Assembly (NCBI GenBank): GCA_036490475.1
Contig: DASXDT010000006.1
Location: 744,001-808,000, forward strand
Direction of reading: 5' to 3'
Length of the DNA stretch: 64,000 nt
Origin: Candidatus Tumulicola sp.
GTDB lineage: Bacteria; Vulcanimicrobiota; Vulcanimicrobiia; Vulcanimicrobiales; Vulcanimicrobiaceae
Of this stretch, positions 43,021-52,220 are shown in pieces; position 1 is the first letter of the stretch, and each line of letters begins with the position of its first letter. Made by a program: the position numbers and the translations under genes. The notes beneath the pieces are model-generated. The model was not told the DNA's origin and did no database searches. It saw only the letters and a list, made by a program, of their open reading frames with translations.

Positions 43021-45371
43021 GAGTGCACCACCAAGATCGCAGAACCTGCGCCGACGCTGCCATCGTTTGCGATTCGCAACACCGACAGCGTGTAACGTCC
43101 GGCCTGCGATGGAACCGGAATCGTTATGTCGCCGCGAGTCGCCGGGACGATTTTCCAATACACCGGTTGTGTATCGGATTGCGCCAGCGATAGTTGCGCG
43201 GGCGGCTGAGTGCGCCGCACGAAACCCAAGACTTGCGCGTGATTACCGGTCGAGTCGACCCACGGGTGCCAGCTTTCGGTCGACAGAGCGCTGGTTTGCG
43301 TCGCCGCGACGTCGACTGCCAGCAAGTCCGGCGCGGAGTCGAACAGCGCGCTACCCGATGGTTGTTCTCTGCTGATACGTATCGCTAACGTCGCGATCGA
43401 GGGCGCGTCGGGAATCGTTACCGCAGCAATCTGGGCCGGCGCAAAGCTGGCGCCCCCCAGCGACGGGACCACCGCCGCCGGACGCCCGGGTGCATAGACC
43501 TGTAACGGCAGCGTCGACCATTCGATCGCTCCGTCGCGAACGAAACTCGATCCGGCGAGCAACTCTCCCGGCGCGCTCGACGCGCGAAAACTCGCGCCGG
43601 CACCGCCGCCGTTTGCATCGACGACGTCCGCATCGACGCCGAGTGCGCTCTCGAGCGTCACTAGGGCTTGCCCTTGTCCGCCGGCAAGATGCGCGTCGAC
43701 TCGAATCGAGTCGCCGGAACGATACGTCTGGCGATCGACGGCGAGCGAGACGTTACCACTTCCCCGATCGACGCTTTGCCCGGACGATTCGGCGTCGACC
43801 TGCACCGAGACGGCATCGGTCGCACGTCCGCCGAGGTCGACGCTGGCGAAAATTAAATCGGTTCCGAGAAGTGGAGACGCGAACGAACCTCGTCCGCGAC
43901 CGTCGGCGTCCAGTTTGAGCGTTTGGAGGTTCGTCGATGTACCGTGCACCATACGCACCGTTACGGTCGCACCGGCCAACGGTTTGCCGGTGGCAACCTC
44001 GCGCGCTTCGATATCGAAGCCGATGGGCGAACCGACGCGCTGCTCTTCGCGATCGACCGCGACGCGGATCGCGGCTTGCGCCGTGGCGACGACGATGCGC
44101 GTGTCCGCGGTAGCTTCGTTGGAATCGACGTGAACGCCATAGGTGGATCCGAGTTCGTCGGTCGGATGCGGAATCGTAACTGTCGCATCGCCTTGCGCGT
44201 CGGTCTGTACCGTTTGATCGAGCCACATGCTAGTCGCCCATGGCGTAACGTCAGGCACGGCCCCGACGTACACGTGCGGCGAGCGCACGACTTGCACGCG
44301 AACCGTAGCGCCACCGCGAGACGCATGCACGCGCAGCGGAACGTCCTGGTGTGGGTCGCACGAATCTCCGCACCCGGCCGCAACCGAAAGCGACAAACCG
44401 CCGACATCGGCGTCGACGTGCACGGTCGCGCCGCCGGCACCGCTTCCGCTTTGTGCCAGCAGCGTATACTCGCCCGAACGCGCGCCGGCCGGAACGGAGA
44501 ATTGCGTTGCGAACGCACCGGCGGAATCGAGTGCCACGCGTTGTTCCCCGACGAGCGTCGCGCCCGAACGCAGCGTGACCGTCACCGAGCCTGAAGCGGG
44601 GCGAAACGACGTTCCGTTCCGCGAGCGTGCGAAGCCGACGGCTCGAACGATGTCGCCCGCATGCACCACCGCGGAGTCGGTGCGCACCGCAACGATTGCT
44701 GTCGGCAACGGCGCTTGCGCCAGCGGGCTCAGAAAGGCGTAACTGGATCCCCACTGCGCGAGCGCAAACACCGGTCGCGGAAAGTGCTTCCAGCGTACGA
44801 TTCCATGCGCGTCGGTTTGTGCCGTTTCGAACCTGCTACCGACCACGAACTGCACGCGCATGCGTGCCATCGCGCGGCCCGTGCCGAGATCGGTTCCATA
44901 CAGCAACAGTTCGGCGGGCGTTTCTTTGGAAATCAGGCCGACCCGCGTGCGGTTGATCCACACTTGCTCGCCTACGTCGCCGCGCCGTGCCTCGACGACG
45001 AAGAATCCCTCACGCGAGCCAAGTTGCACGTCGATATAATTGGATTGAAACTGATAGCCGCCGGGGGGTGAGAACGTAAACGAAGCGACCGGACGCCGTC
45101 CGCGCGTAACGATCGCGCGTGGTCTCGCATTCGAACCAGCCGTCAACACTTCGGCCGGGTCGGCCGCATACACCCCGATCGAAACCGGTGCGCTGGAGTA
45201 GGTATCCAAGCGAACCGTCGTCGGCTTCCATGGTACGTTCGAATCGTTGGCAAACAACGCGAAGTACGCATCGAATCGATGTAAGTCGACGATCTGACGT
45301 TCGGCACGTACGGGTGCGCTGCTAAATGCGAGCACGACCGCGAGCGCTGCCAGCGCGCGGCGAGAGAACAC
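43017..45371 (-). CDS. Large exported MG-domain (macroglobulin-like) protein
   Basis: 784 aa from GTG 45371; a GTG at 45392 with GAGG upstream is an alternative. The signal peptide ends near APVRA. The rest is an array of about seven Ig-like or macroglobulin-type beta domains (YRSGDSIRVDAHLAGGQG, VHAGDIVRAVGFARSRNG, GSPIGFDIEAREVATGKPLA), as in the N-terminal half of bacterial alpha-2-macroglobulins. No thioester CxEQ and no complement-like helical domain is present. It may be a periplasmic or surface scaffold. It overlaps polA by 4 nt, an unusual partner. Confidence 0.7.
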   Translation of the reverse strand: MFSRRALAALAVVLAFSSAPVRAERQIVDLHRFDAYFALFANDSNVPWKPTTVRLDTYSSAPVSIGVYAADPAEVLTAGSNARPRAIVTRGRRPVASFTFSPPGGYQFQSNYIDVQLGSREGFFVVEARRGDVGEQVWINRTRVGLISKETPAELLLYGTDLGTGRAMARMRVQFVVGSRFETAQTDAHGIVRWKHFPRPVFALAQWGSSYAFLSPLAQAPLPTAIVAVRTDSAVVHAGDIVRAVGFARSRNGTSFRPASGSVTVTLRSGATLVGEQRVALDSAGAFATQFSVPAGARSGEYTLLAQSGSGAGGATVHVDADVGGLSLSVAAGCGDSCDPHQDVPLRVHASRGGATVRVQVVRSPHVYVGAVPDVTPWATSMWLDQTVQTDAQGDATVTIPHPTDELGSTYGVHVDSNEATADTRIVVATAQAAIRVAVDREEQRVGSPIGFDIEAREVATGKPLAGATVTVRMVHGTSTNLQTLKLDADGRGRGSFASPLLGTDLIFASVDLGGRATDAVSVQVDAESSGQSVDRGSGNVSLAVDRQTYRSGDSIRVDAHLAGGQGQALVTLESALGVDADVVDANGGGAGASFRASSAPGELLAGSSFVRDGAIEWSTLPLQVYAPGRPAAVVPSLGGASFAPAQIAAVTIPDAPSIATLAIRISREQPSGSALFDSAPDLLAVDVAATQTSALSTESWHPWVDSTGNHAQVLGFVRRTQPPAQLSLAQSDTQPVYWKIVPATRGDITIPVPSQAGRYTLSVLRIANDGSVGAGSAILVVHS

Positions 45372-45451
45372 GCAAGCCCATTCGCCGGGCACTATCGTGG
45401 GCCTCGCGTAGAGAGAGGTCGCGGCCGAGGGCGCGGGTAAAGCCGACCGGA

Positions 45452-45619
45452 GTGGACGAGCAACCCGTCGGAGGAAATCCGACTTCCACCCGCTGCCGGT
45501 TTTGCGGCACCCCTGAAAACGAAAGCGACGAATCGAAAGCACGAGACAAGTCGCACGTCCAGGTGGTTATCGCGTGCGGTTCGTGCGGCCACCCCTTCGC
45601 CGTCCTGTCGCGTAATTAG
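45452..45619 (+). CDS. Small zinc-ribbon protein
   Basis: 55 aa from GTG 45452. Two CxxC pairs, CRFC and CGSC, are separated by about 25 polar residues, giving a zinc ribbon. The ribosome-binding site is weak, so the start is uncertain. It lies divergent to the MG-domain gene and 15 nt before the next gene. The role is unknown; binding to nucleic acid or a protein is typical for such ribbons. Confidence 0.5.
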   Translation: MDEQPVGGNPTSTRCRFCGTPENESDESKARDKSHVQVVIACGSCGHPFAVLSRN

Positions 45620-45634
45620 GAGTCGTTTTCACCC

Positions 45635-46174
45635 GTGACCATCGATCGCACGCGCGCTGCCGTACTGTTCGCCCTCGCGCTAACGTTGGCCGGCGGCGCA
45701 GCACGCGCCGCGACACCGTCGCCGCATCCCACGATCCCGCCGCCGCCCTTTCCAAAGGTGAAACTGCACGCGGAGTACGTCGTCGAGGTGAACAGCAAAG
45801 GCCAGGTCGTTAAAGTCAAATCCGGGCACGGCACCAAGTTCGCGACGTTCAACGCGCAGACTTACGGCAACGCTTTGCAGATGTGGATCCGCAAGGCAGA
45901 CGGAACGGCGGTCGTCGGCTTATTCCGCGTTTCGTACGACTACAACCCGACCACGCATCATGTCGACCGGAAGATCGCGCTTTTGTCCACAGGCGGAAAC
46001 TGGGGCAACCAGCCGGGCGCCGCTACCGTAATGATCGACACGGCAAAGAAAGAATACGCCGCGTCGGAAGCGGCCGCCAAGAAACAACAGGCCGCGTCGC
46101 ATGCCAAGCTGCCGTCTCTGAACGAGATTACCGGCAAGCCGACACCGTCGCCGTCGCCTTCGCCGCACCCATAA
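45635..46174 (+). CDS. Secreted protein of unknown function
   Basis: 179 aa from GTG 45635. The signal peptide ends at GGAARA. A Pro-rich stretch is followed by a beta domain (LHAEYVVEVNSKGQVVKVKSG, MWIRKADGTAVVGLFRVSY), an Ala/Lys helix and a PSPSPSPHP tail. No family is recognised. It lies 7 nt before the FAH-family gene. Confidence 0.65.
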   Translation: MTIDRTRAAVLFALALTLAGGAARAATPSPHPTIPPPPFPKVKLHAEYVVEVNSKGQVVKVKSGHGTKFATFNAQTYGNALQMWIRKADGTAVVGLFRVSYDYNPTTHHVDRKIALLSTGGNWGNQPGAATVMIDTAKKEYAASEAAAKKQQAASHAKLPSLNEITGKPTPSPSPSPHP

Positions 46175-46181
46175 CGCCGGT

Positions 46182-47030
46182 ATGCGGCTGGTTACGTTTC
46201 GAACGCGCGACGGGCGAACGCTCCCGGGAGCGCTCGAGGGGGATGCCATCCGCACGATCTCGACGGCAACGATGCGCGACTACATCGCGTTGGCGCCGCA
46301 CGAGCGCATCGCCTGGCACTCACCCGAACCGTTGATTCCGCTCGCCGACGTCGAGCTCGACGCACCGGTGCGCCCGGCGCGCAACGTGTTTTGCGTCGGC
46401 CGTAATTATTTGGAGCACGCAAAAGAGGGCGCCAAAGCCTCGGGACGTGAGCTCAAGCTTCCAGACGTTCCGACGTTCTTTACCAAAGCGCCGACGGCCA
46501 TCGTCGGCCCGGGCGCGACCGTGCGCCTCGAGCGTTCGATCTCGAGCGAGTACGATTTCGAGGCCGAGCTGGCCGTCGTGATCGGAGCACGTTGCAAAAA
46601 CGTAACCGAGAGCGAGGCCTTGGACGTGGTGTTCGGATATACGGCGTTCAACGACGTCACCGCGCGCGATCTCCAGCGCGCACACGTGCAGTGGTTCAAG
46701 GGAAAAAGTTTAGACGATAGCGCGCCCATCGGCCCGTGGATCGTGACACCCGAGGAGATCGGCGATCCGCAGGCGCTCTCCATCGGCTTCCGTTTAAACG
46801 GCATCGAGAAGCAGCGCAGCAACACGTCGGAAATGATCTTTTCGATACCGCGCCTAATCGCCGAACTTAGTCGCGGTATGACGTTACTTCCGGGCGACGT
46901 CATCGCAACCGGAACTCCGGCCGGCGTAGGATTCGCTCGAACGCCGCCGGAATTTTTATCGGACGGAGACGCAATGCAAGTAGAAATCGGCGGTATCGGT
47001 TCCCTTCGCAACCCGGTATCGATCGCGTGA
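46182..47030 (+). CDS. Fumarylacetoacetate hydrolase-family protein
   Basis: 282 aa. The FAH core is at about 65-280: FCVGRNYLEHAKE, the metal ligands in SEYDFEAELAVVIG, DVTARDLQ, and the C-terminal LLPGDVIATGTPAGVG. Family members hydrolyse or decarboxylate beta-diketo or oxalo compounds such as oxaloacetate, acylpyruvates and 2-hydroxyhepta-dienedioates. The substrate here is not shown by the sequence. Its stop overlaps the next gene as GTGA. Confidence 0.9.
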   Translation: MRLVTFRTRDGRTLPGALEGDAIRTISTATMRDYIALAPHERIAWHSPEPLIPLADVELDAPVRPARNVFCVGRNYLEHAKEGAKASGRELKLPDVPTFFTKAPTAIVGPGATVRLERSISSEYDFEAELAVVIGARCKNVTESEALDVVFGYTAFNDVTARDLQRAHVQWFKGKSLDDSAPIGPWIVTPEEIGDPQALSIGFRLNGIEKQRSNTSEMIFSIPRLIAELSRGMTLLPGDVIATGTPAGVGFARTPPEFLSDGDAMQVEIGGIGSLRNPVSIA

Positions 47031-47404
47031 CGGCCGCATTCATTGCCGGCGGCGTCGTCGCGGCCGGACTCATTTTGGTCGGCCTCTGGGCGCTGTTCGA
47101 TCCGCGTCGCATGGCACACGCATACGGTCTTCCCGCCGAAGGTTCGCACGCACACGGCTTTACGCGCGCGACCGGCATTCGCGATCTCATCATCGGTGGG
47201 GTGCTCGGCGCCGCCGTCGTGCTGCACGATTTGCCATTCATCGCCGTTTTGGCCGTCGCTGGAATCGTGTTATCGATCGCCGATTTCGTCATTGCGTATC
47301 ACGGCGCAGGGCGGCGGATTCGTCCCGCGCACGCAAATCATGCGGCCGGCGTTATCGCATTCATCTTGGTACTGGCAATGGCGTTGCTGGCGATCGGCAT
47401 ATAA
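47027..47404 (+). CDS. DUF4267-type small membrane protein
   Basis: 125 aa with four predicted membrane helices and the conserved ARG/DIxxG region of DUF4267 (TRATGIRDLIIGGVLG). The function of the family is unknown. The GTG start overlaps the FAH-family stop, indicating translational coupling. Confidence 0.75.
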   Translation: MTAAFIAGGVVAAGLILVGLWALFDPRRMAHAYGLPAEGSHAHGFTRATGIRDLIIGGVLGAAVVLHDLPFIAVLAVAGIVLSIADFVIAYHGAGRRIRPAHANHAAGVIAFILVLAMALLAIGI

Positions 47405-47443
47405 ATCGTAGGACTCCTTCCGTATTAGCCGTATGAACGGCGC

Positions 47444-48556
47444 ATGATCGTCGCCGTACCTCGCGAGAGCTCGGCCGCCGAACGTCGCGTCGCACTCGTG
47501 CCCGAAACGGTTGTTAAGCTCGTGAAATCGGGTATCGATGTGCGCATCGCACGCGGAGCGGGCGCGGGCGCTTCTTTTCCGGACGAAACCTATGCGGCCG
47601 CCGGGGCCACCTTGATCGACGACCAGCCGCAATCGTACGCGGATGTCGACGCGTTGATTACGGTCGGACGTCCACCCGGAGCAATACTGCAAGCTCTGCG
47701 ACCGGGTACCGTGGTCGTCGGATTTTTCAATCCATTGGGCGATCCGCAGTACGTCGAAACGCTGAAAAGCGCCGGCGTCAACGCGCTGGCTATGGAAATG
47801 ATACCGCGTATCACACGCGCGCAATCGATGGACGCCTTGTCGTCGCAAAGCAACATCGCAGGCTATAAAGCGGTGCTACTCGGTGCGGCCACACTACCGA
47901 GATTCTTTCCGATGCTCACGACGGCAGCCGGAACGATTCCGCCCGCCAAAGTACTGATACTGGGCGCCGGCGTTGCCGGTCTACAGGCGATCGCTACGGC
48001 GCGACGGTTGGGCGCGGTCGTGAGCGGATACGACGTACGCGCCGCCGTCAAAGAGCAAATACAGTCGTTGGGCGCGACCTTTTTAGAATTCGATCTTGGC
48101 GGCGACGCCGAAGGCGCCGGCGGCTACGCGAAAGAGCTGACGCCCGAACAACAAGAGCGACAACGCGCGTGGATGGTCGATCAAATTGGAGCCAACGACG
48201 TCGTCGTTACCACCGCGCTCATTCCCGGACGCAAAGCACCGATCTTGATCAGTGAAGCGGCTGTCGCCGCCATGAAGCCCGGAAGCGTCGTCGTCGACCT
48301 TTCCGCCGAAGCCGGCGGCAACTGCGCCTTGACCGTCGCGGGCGAAACGATCGTCTCGCCCAATGGCGTGACGATTATCGGAACCACCAACTTGCCCGGC
48401 ACGATGCCCTACCACGCCAGCCAGCTGTACTCGCGTAACGTGTACGCGTTGTTGTCGCCGTGGATCAAAGACGGCAATCTCATTATCGATTCGAACGACG
48501 AAGTCGCTCGCGGCGCGTGCGTCGCCGGCGCGGCTGCGACCGGAGGTTCCGCGTGA
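47444..48556 (+). CDS. pntAA: NAD(P) transhydrogenase subunit alpha part 1
   Basis: 370 aa, the soluble NAD(H)-binding domain I. It begins MIVAVPRESSAAERRVALVP as in alanine dehydrogenase relatives, and has the dinucleotide fold GAGVAGLQAIATARRLGAVV near residue 170. The proton-translocating transhydrogenase passes hydride from NADH to NADP+ using the proton motive force. The alpha subunit is split, as in Rhodospirillum; the membrane part is the next gene, joined by GTGA. Confidence 0.95.
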   Translation: MIVAVPRESSAAERRVALVPETVVKLVKSGIDVRIARGAGAGASFPDETYAAAGATLIDDQPQSYADVDALITVGRPPGAILQALRPGTVVVGFFNPLGDPQYVETLKSAGVNALAMEMIPRITRAQSMDALSSQSNIAGYKAVLLGAATLPRFFPMLTTAAGTIPPAKVLILGAGVAGLQAIATARRLGAVVSGYDVRAAVKEQIQSLGATFLEFDLGGDAEGAGGYAKELTPEQQERQRAWMVDQIGANDVVVTTALIPGRKAPILISEAAVAAMKPGSVVVDLSAEAGGNCALTVAGETIVSPNGVTIIGTTNLPGTMPYHASQLYSRNVYALLSPWIKDGNLIIDSNDEVARGACVAGAAATGGSA

Positions 48557-48867
48557 GCGACGTTTCTCATTATATCAGCCTGCTGACCGTGTTATTGCTG
48601 GCAGTGTTCGTCGGCTTCGAAGTCATCTCGAAAGTGCCGACCACCCTGCACACACCGCTCATGTCGGCGACCAATGCTATCCACGGCATCGTGCTGGCGG
48701 GCGCAATCGTCATCGTCGCGCAACTCTTTGGGGCGACAACGCAAGGTCCGCTCATGACGATCCTGGCGATCGTCGCGGTAACGCTCGGCGCGATCAACGT
48801 GTTCGGCGGATTCGCAGTCACCGAACGCATGCTGCAAATGTTCCGCCGCAAGGATTCCAAGAAGTGA
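48553..48867 (+). CDS. pntAB: NAD(P) transhydrogenase subunit alpha part 2
   Basis: 104 aa from GTG 48553, overlapping the pntAA stop. Three or four membrane helices with the SKVPTTLHTPLMSATNAIHG signature of the alpha-subunit membrane domain are visible. It forms the proton channel together with PntB, whose GTG overlaps its stop as GTGA. Confidence 0.93.
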   Translation: MSDVSHYISLLTVLLLAVFVGFEVISKVPTTLHTPLMSATNAIHGIVLAGAIVIVAQLFGATTQGPLMTILAIVAVTLGAINVFGGFAVTERMLQMFRRKDSKK

Positions 48868-50270
48868 GCGCCGGTTCGATCGTTATCGCGCTGGCCGACC
48901 TCGTCGCCATCGCACTGTTTATCTACGGCCTGCACGACTTGAATTCGCCGGCCACAGCGCGACGCGGCAATCGTCTCGCGATGGCCGGCATGTTCATCGC
49001 GCTGGTCGGCGTCGGCGCATCGACGCAAGGCGTCGGCTGGTGGGCAATCGCGATCGGCACCGTTATCGGCGGCGTGATCGGCGTTTACGCGGCGCTCAAA
49101 GTAAAGATGACCGCCATGCCGCAAATGGTCGCGCTGTATAACGGCGCGGGCGGCGGCGCGGCCGCATTGATATCAACTGTCGAGTTCTACGTGGTTCGCG
49201 GCGGCACCGTCGGGATGGACGACGTCATCGCGATCTCGTTGGTCCTATCCGCGATCATCGGTGCGATCAGCTTCGCCGGTTCGATCGTTGCGTTTCTCAA
49301 GCTCCAAGAGCTGATGACGGGCCGTCCGATCACGTATCCCGGCCAACAATTCGTCAACGCGCTGGTGGCTATCTCGATTCTCGCGCTAGCGGGCTGGTTC
49401 GTCGTGACGTTGGGCATTTTGCCGCTGTGGGCGTTTGGCATCATGATGGCGGCGGCACTGGTACTCGGCGTGCTGTTCGTGCTGCCGATCGGCGGCGCCG
49501 ACATGCCGGTCGTGATCTCGCTCCTCAACTCGTTCACCGGTTTAGCCGTCGCGATCACCGGCTTCGAAATTTCGAGCACGCTGTTGATTATCTGCGGCGC
49601 GCTGGTCGGCGCCAGCGGCACGTTACTGACGGTCCTAATGGGCCGCGCGATGAATCGCCCGCTTACCAACGTGCTGTTCGGCGCGTTCGGTGCGGCCGGC
49701 GGTTCGGAGCCCGCAGCAAGCGGCAGCGGGGCAGCGCAGCAAGTACGCAGTGCCAGCGCCGACGACGTCGCCGTCATGTTGGCCTACGCGAGCAAAGTAA
49801 TCTTCGTTCCGGGCTACGGCATGGCCGTCGCACAAGCGCAACACAGCGTGAAAGCGCTAGCCGATCAGCTCGAAAAACGCGGCGTCAAGGTGGCGTACGC
49901 GATCCATCCCGTTGCCGGGCGGATGCCCGGCCACATGAACGTCTTGCTAGCCGAATCGAACGTGCCCTACAACCAATTGCTCGACATGGAAGACGTGAAC
50001 CCCGAGTTTCCCACCACCGACGTCGCGCTGGTGATCGGCGCGAACGACGTTACCAATCCGGCGGCGCGTAATGTGACCAGTTCGCCGATTTATGGCATGC
50101 CGATTCTCGACGTAGATAAAGCCGCCAACGTCGTCGTGCTCAAGCGCTCGATGCGTTCCGGCTTCGCCGGCATCGAGAATCCACTCTACGAACTTCCCAA
50201 CACTTCGATGCTGTTCGGCGACGCAAAGGCATCGGTCGACGAACTTACCGCAGCGGTAAAGGCACTGTAA
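48864..50270 (+). CDS. pntB: NAD(P) transhydrogenase subunit beta
   Basis: 468 aa. About nine membrane helices (1-260) are followed by the NADP(H)-binding domain III (about 290-468) with VIFVPGYGMAVAQAQH and HPVAGRMPGHMNVLLAE. It is complete and of normal length. Together with PntAA and PntAB it supplies NADPH to anabolic and stress pathways. Confidence 0.95.
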   Translation: MSAGSIVIALADLVAIALFIYGLHDLNSPATARRGNRLAMAGMFIALVGVGASTQGVGWWAIAIGTVIGGVIGVYAALKVKMTAMPQMVALYNGAGGGAAALISTVEFYVVRGGTVGMDDVIAISLVLSAIIGAISFAGSIVAFLKLQELMTGRPITYPGQQFVNALVAISILALAGWFVVTLGILPLWAFGIMMAAALVLGVLFVLPIGGADMPVVISLLNSFTGLAVAITGFEISSTLLIICGALVGASGTLLTVLMGRAMNRPLTNVLFGAFGAAGGSEPAASGSGAAQQVRSASADDVAVMLAYASKVIFVPGYGMAVAQAQHSVKALADQLEKRGVKVAYAIHPVAGRMPGHMNVLLAESNVPYNQLLDMEDVNPEFPTTDVALVIGANDVTNPAARNVTSSPIYGMPILDVDKAANVVVLKRSMRSGFAGIENPLYELPNTSMLFGDAKASVDELTAAVKAL

Positions 50271-50337
50271 AACGCTCGGCGCGCACGTCGTTCTTAGCGT
50301 CGCAATATGCGCCGGAACGCCAGCGCAAGGTTCTAGT

Positions 50338-50970
50338 TTGCACGTCCAGATCGAAGATCGCGTCGGGCACGCGTACGCCGATCGTACGGTTTTAGTCGAG
50401 CCGCAACGACGTGAGTACACGCTCGAGCTCGACGCACCGCCGGGCGTCTATCGCCTCAGCGCAGCAACCACGGCGCCGCAATGTTCGGCCAACACATTCC
50501 TGTATTTTTTACCGCGTTCCGACCGGCACATCGGGTTGACGCTCCTCGATCGGCCAACTTCCGCGCCGCGGCCAATCTATCTATTTGCCGGACTCGTTTC
50601 GCAATCCAACGCACCGTATGCGCGTCCCGCACCGATCCTGTTCGACCAGAACGCGCAATGCGATGAGCCTGCCGGTAAGCCGCTGCAGCTGCACGCACTG
50701 ACCGAGAGCGAACCAGGATCGTACTACGTCACGCTGTTTGCCGAGCCAAACGTTCCCGCCGCGTCACAAATGGTAACGCTCGACCTGCAAAAGCCGGCGG
50801 AAACACACCATTACGTGTATATTCCAATGCCGTTTCCGATCCCCGTACCAAGCGATGGTTGGCCCGTGTCGTTTCGCCTCGACATTTCGCCGGCACTCGT
50901 CGAACCACTCGACGAACGAACTGCATCCTGGGTGGTGTGCGGACTTTTTCGAATCTCGTCGTCGAGATAA
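50338..50970 (+). CDS. Secreted-type protein of unknown function with unclear start
   Basis: 210 aa from TTG 50338. The frame is open back to 50269, and the residues before the TTG, AHVVLSVAICAGTPAQG, look like the end of a signal peptide, but no ATG/GTG/TTG precedes them. The mature part is beta-rich (YTLELDAPPGVYRLSAAT, PGSYYVTLFAEPNVPA) with three Cys. No family is recognised. It begins soon after pntB and may be read from the same transcript. Confidence 0.5.
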   Translation: MHVQIEDRVGHAYADRTVLVEPQRREYTLELDAPPGVYRLSAATTAPQCSANTFLYFLPRSDRHIGLTLLDRPTSAPRPIYLFAGLVSQSNAPYARPAPILFDQNAQCDEPAGKPLQLHALTESEPGSYYVTLFAEPNVPAASQMVTLDLQKPAETHHYVYIPMPFPIPVPSDGWPVSFRLDISPALVEPLDERTASWVVCGLFRISSSR

Positions 50971-50982
50971 ATTCTTACGAGG

Positions 50983-51159
50983 ATGAACGCCGCGAGGATT
51001 GGGTTGGGGGTTGCCGGCATTCTCGCGTTACTCGTGGCAAGAACTGCGTTGTGGCAAGGCGGCGCTGAAGCTCGGTTCCAGTGGCCGGCGCTCGGCATCG
51101 CATGCCTGTGCACCGCTATCTTGTTGCTGACGTTCGCATTCTCGCGCCCCAAATCTTAG
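50983..51159 (+). CDS. Small two-helix membrane protein
   Basis: 58 aa from ATG 50983. Two hydrophobic helices (GLGVAGILALLVART and ALGIACLCTAILLLTFAF) flank a short polar loop, ending in basic residues. Its stop overlaps the stop of the convergent esterase. The Shine-Dalgarno GAGG is very close to the ATG, so the start is uncertain. The role is unknown. Confidence 0.5.
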   Translation: MNAARIGLGVAGILALLVARTALWQGGAEARFQWPALGIACLCTAILLLTFAFSRPKS

Positions 51160-52190
51160 GGCTTTTCGAGCGCTCCTCGTGGCGCCGAAGTTAGTAACGG
51201 CACGAATCCCAGCGTCGGCGGCGGCGCTCGCACGATGCCGTCGTGCATATCCTCCCATGCCTGCGAAAGCAGCGGCAGCAACGTGATCAAGCTATGCGTT
51301 CCGCCGGTTTGCGAGTAAAACGAAACCGGTACCCCTTCGGACTGTAAGAATACAGCCGTCGACGTGGGGTATTGCGTTGGAACGACGTTGTCGCGCGAGC
51401 CGGTGATTACGTAGAACGGTGTCTCGCGCATGCTCGAAAGCACGCGCTGCGACTGGCGATCGATCAGACCGCCTGAGATCGACATGACCGCCGTCCAGTC
51501 GTCGGGATGCAGCGGGCCGACTTGAAATACGGAAAAGCCGCCGGCGGAGTATCCCGCGAGATACCGCTTGCGGGAATCGATTGTAAACGCGCTCGTCGCT
51601 GCCGCGAGCGCGTCGTAGACGTCGCTCGCCATTTTAGGTATATCGTATTCGCCCCGAACGTAGGGCGCGATAATGATGCTCCCACTTCGCTCCGCCAATG
51701 CGGCAATAAACGGCGGCGCGAGCAGGTTGGTCTCCGATTGCGGTCGCCCGTGCAAGAACATGACCAAGGGAGCGGGACGCCCCGCCCGATACGTGGATGG
51801 CACATAGACGGCGACGGGCTGCATCGTTCCGTCGACGCTCGAGCGCAATAACGTTTCGCCGAGTCCGCGGATCGATCCGAGCGGCTGAAACTGCCGCGTC
51901 ATGATTTGATGAATAAGGCTCAGATCGAGCGTGGCTTCGTTGACCAGATACGCCTGTCGCTGTTCTTGCGTATATCCATGCCAGCTCGTCGTATCTCCGA
52001 GCGCATCGTAATCGTCGTTGAGCCGCTGGAGATAGTCCATCGCCGTATCGCGGCCGACGAGCGGTGCAAGATCGGCGACCTTATCGTAGTAGACTGCTGC
52101 CGTGGCGTGTAGATCCTGACGCAACTGCGTCGATGATGCGCTAACGCCCGTCAGCATCGCAATTGCTGCGGCTGCAGCGATTGCTCGCAA
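51156..52190 (-). CDS. Secreted alpha/beta-hydrolase esterase, copy A
   Basis: 344 aa from TTG 52190. An in-frame ATA at 52199 has GGAG 6 nt upstream and gives a better signal peptide (MKGLRAIAAAAAIAML). The esterase/PHB-depolymerase-like hydrolase fold has the oxyanion region PLVMFLHGRPQSE, nucleophile GYSAGGFS, Asp in TGSRDNVVP and His in GGTHSLI. It hydrolyses esters or short peptides outside the cytoplasm. It is a tandem paralogue of the gene 30 nt upstream. Confidence 0.82.
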   Translation of the reverse strand: MRAIAAAAAIAMLTGVSASSTQLRQDLHATAAVYYDKVADLAPLVGRDTAMDYLQRLNDDYDALGDTTSWHGYTQEQRQAYLVNEATLDLSLIHQIMTRQFQPLGSIRGLGETLLRSSVDGTMQPVAVYVPSTYRAGRPAPLVMFLHGRPQSETNLLAPPFIAALAERSGSIIIAPYVRGEYDIPKMASDVYDALAAATSAFTIDSRKRYLAGYSAGGFSVFQVGPLHPDDWTAVMSISGGLIDRQSQRVLSSMRETPFYVITGSRDNVVPTQYPTSTAVFLQSEGVPVSFYSQTGGTHSLITLLPLLSQAWEDMHDGIVRAPPPTLGFVPLLTSAPRGALEKP

Positions 52191-52220
52191 ACCTTTTATG
52201 ACTGTCTCCTCATCGTTGGT

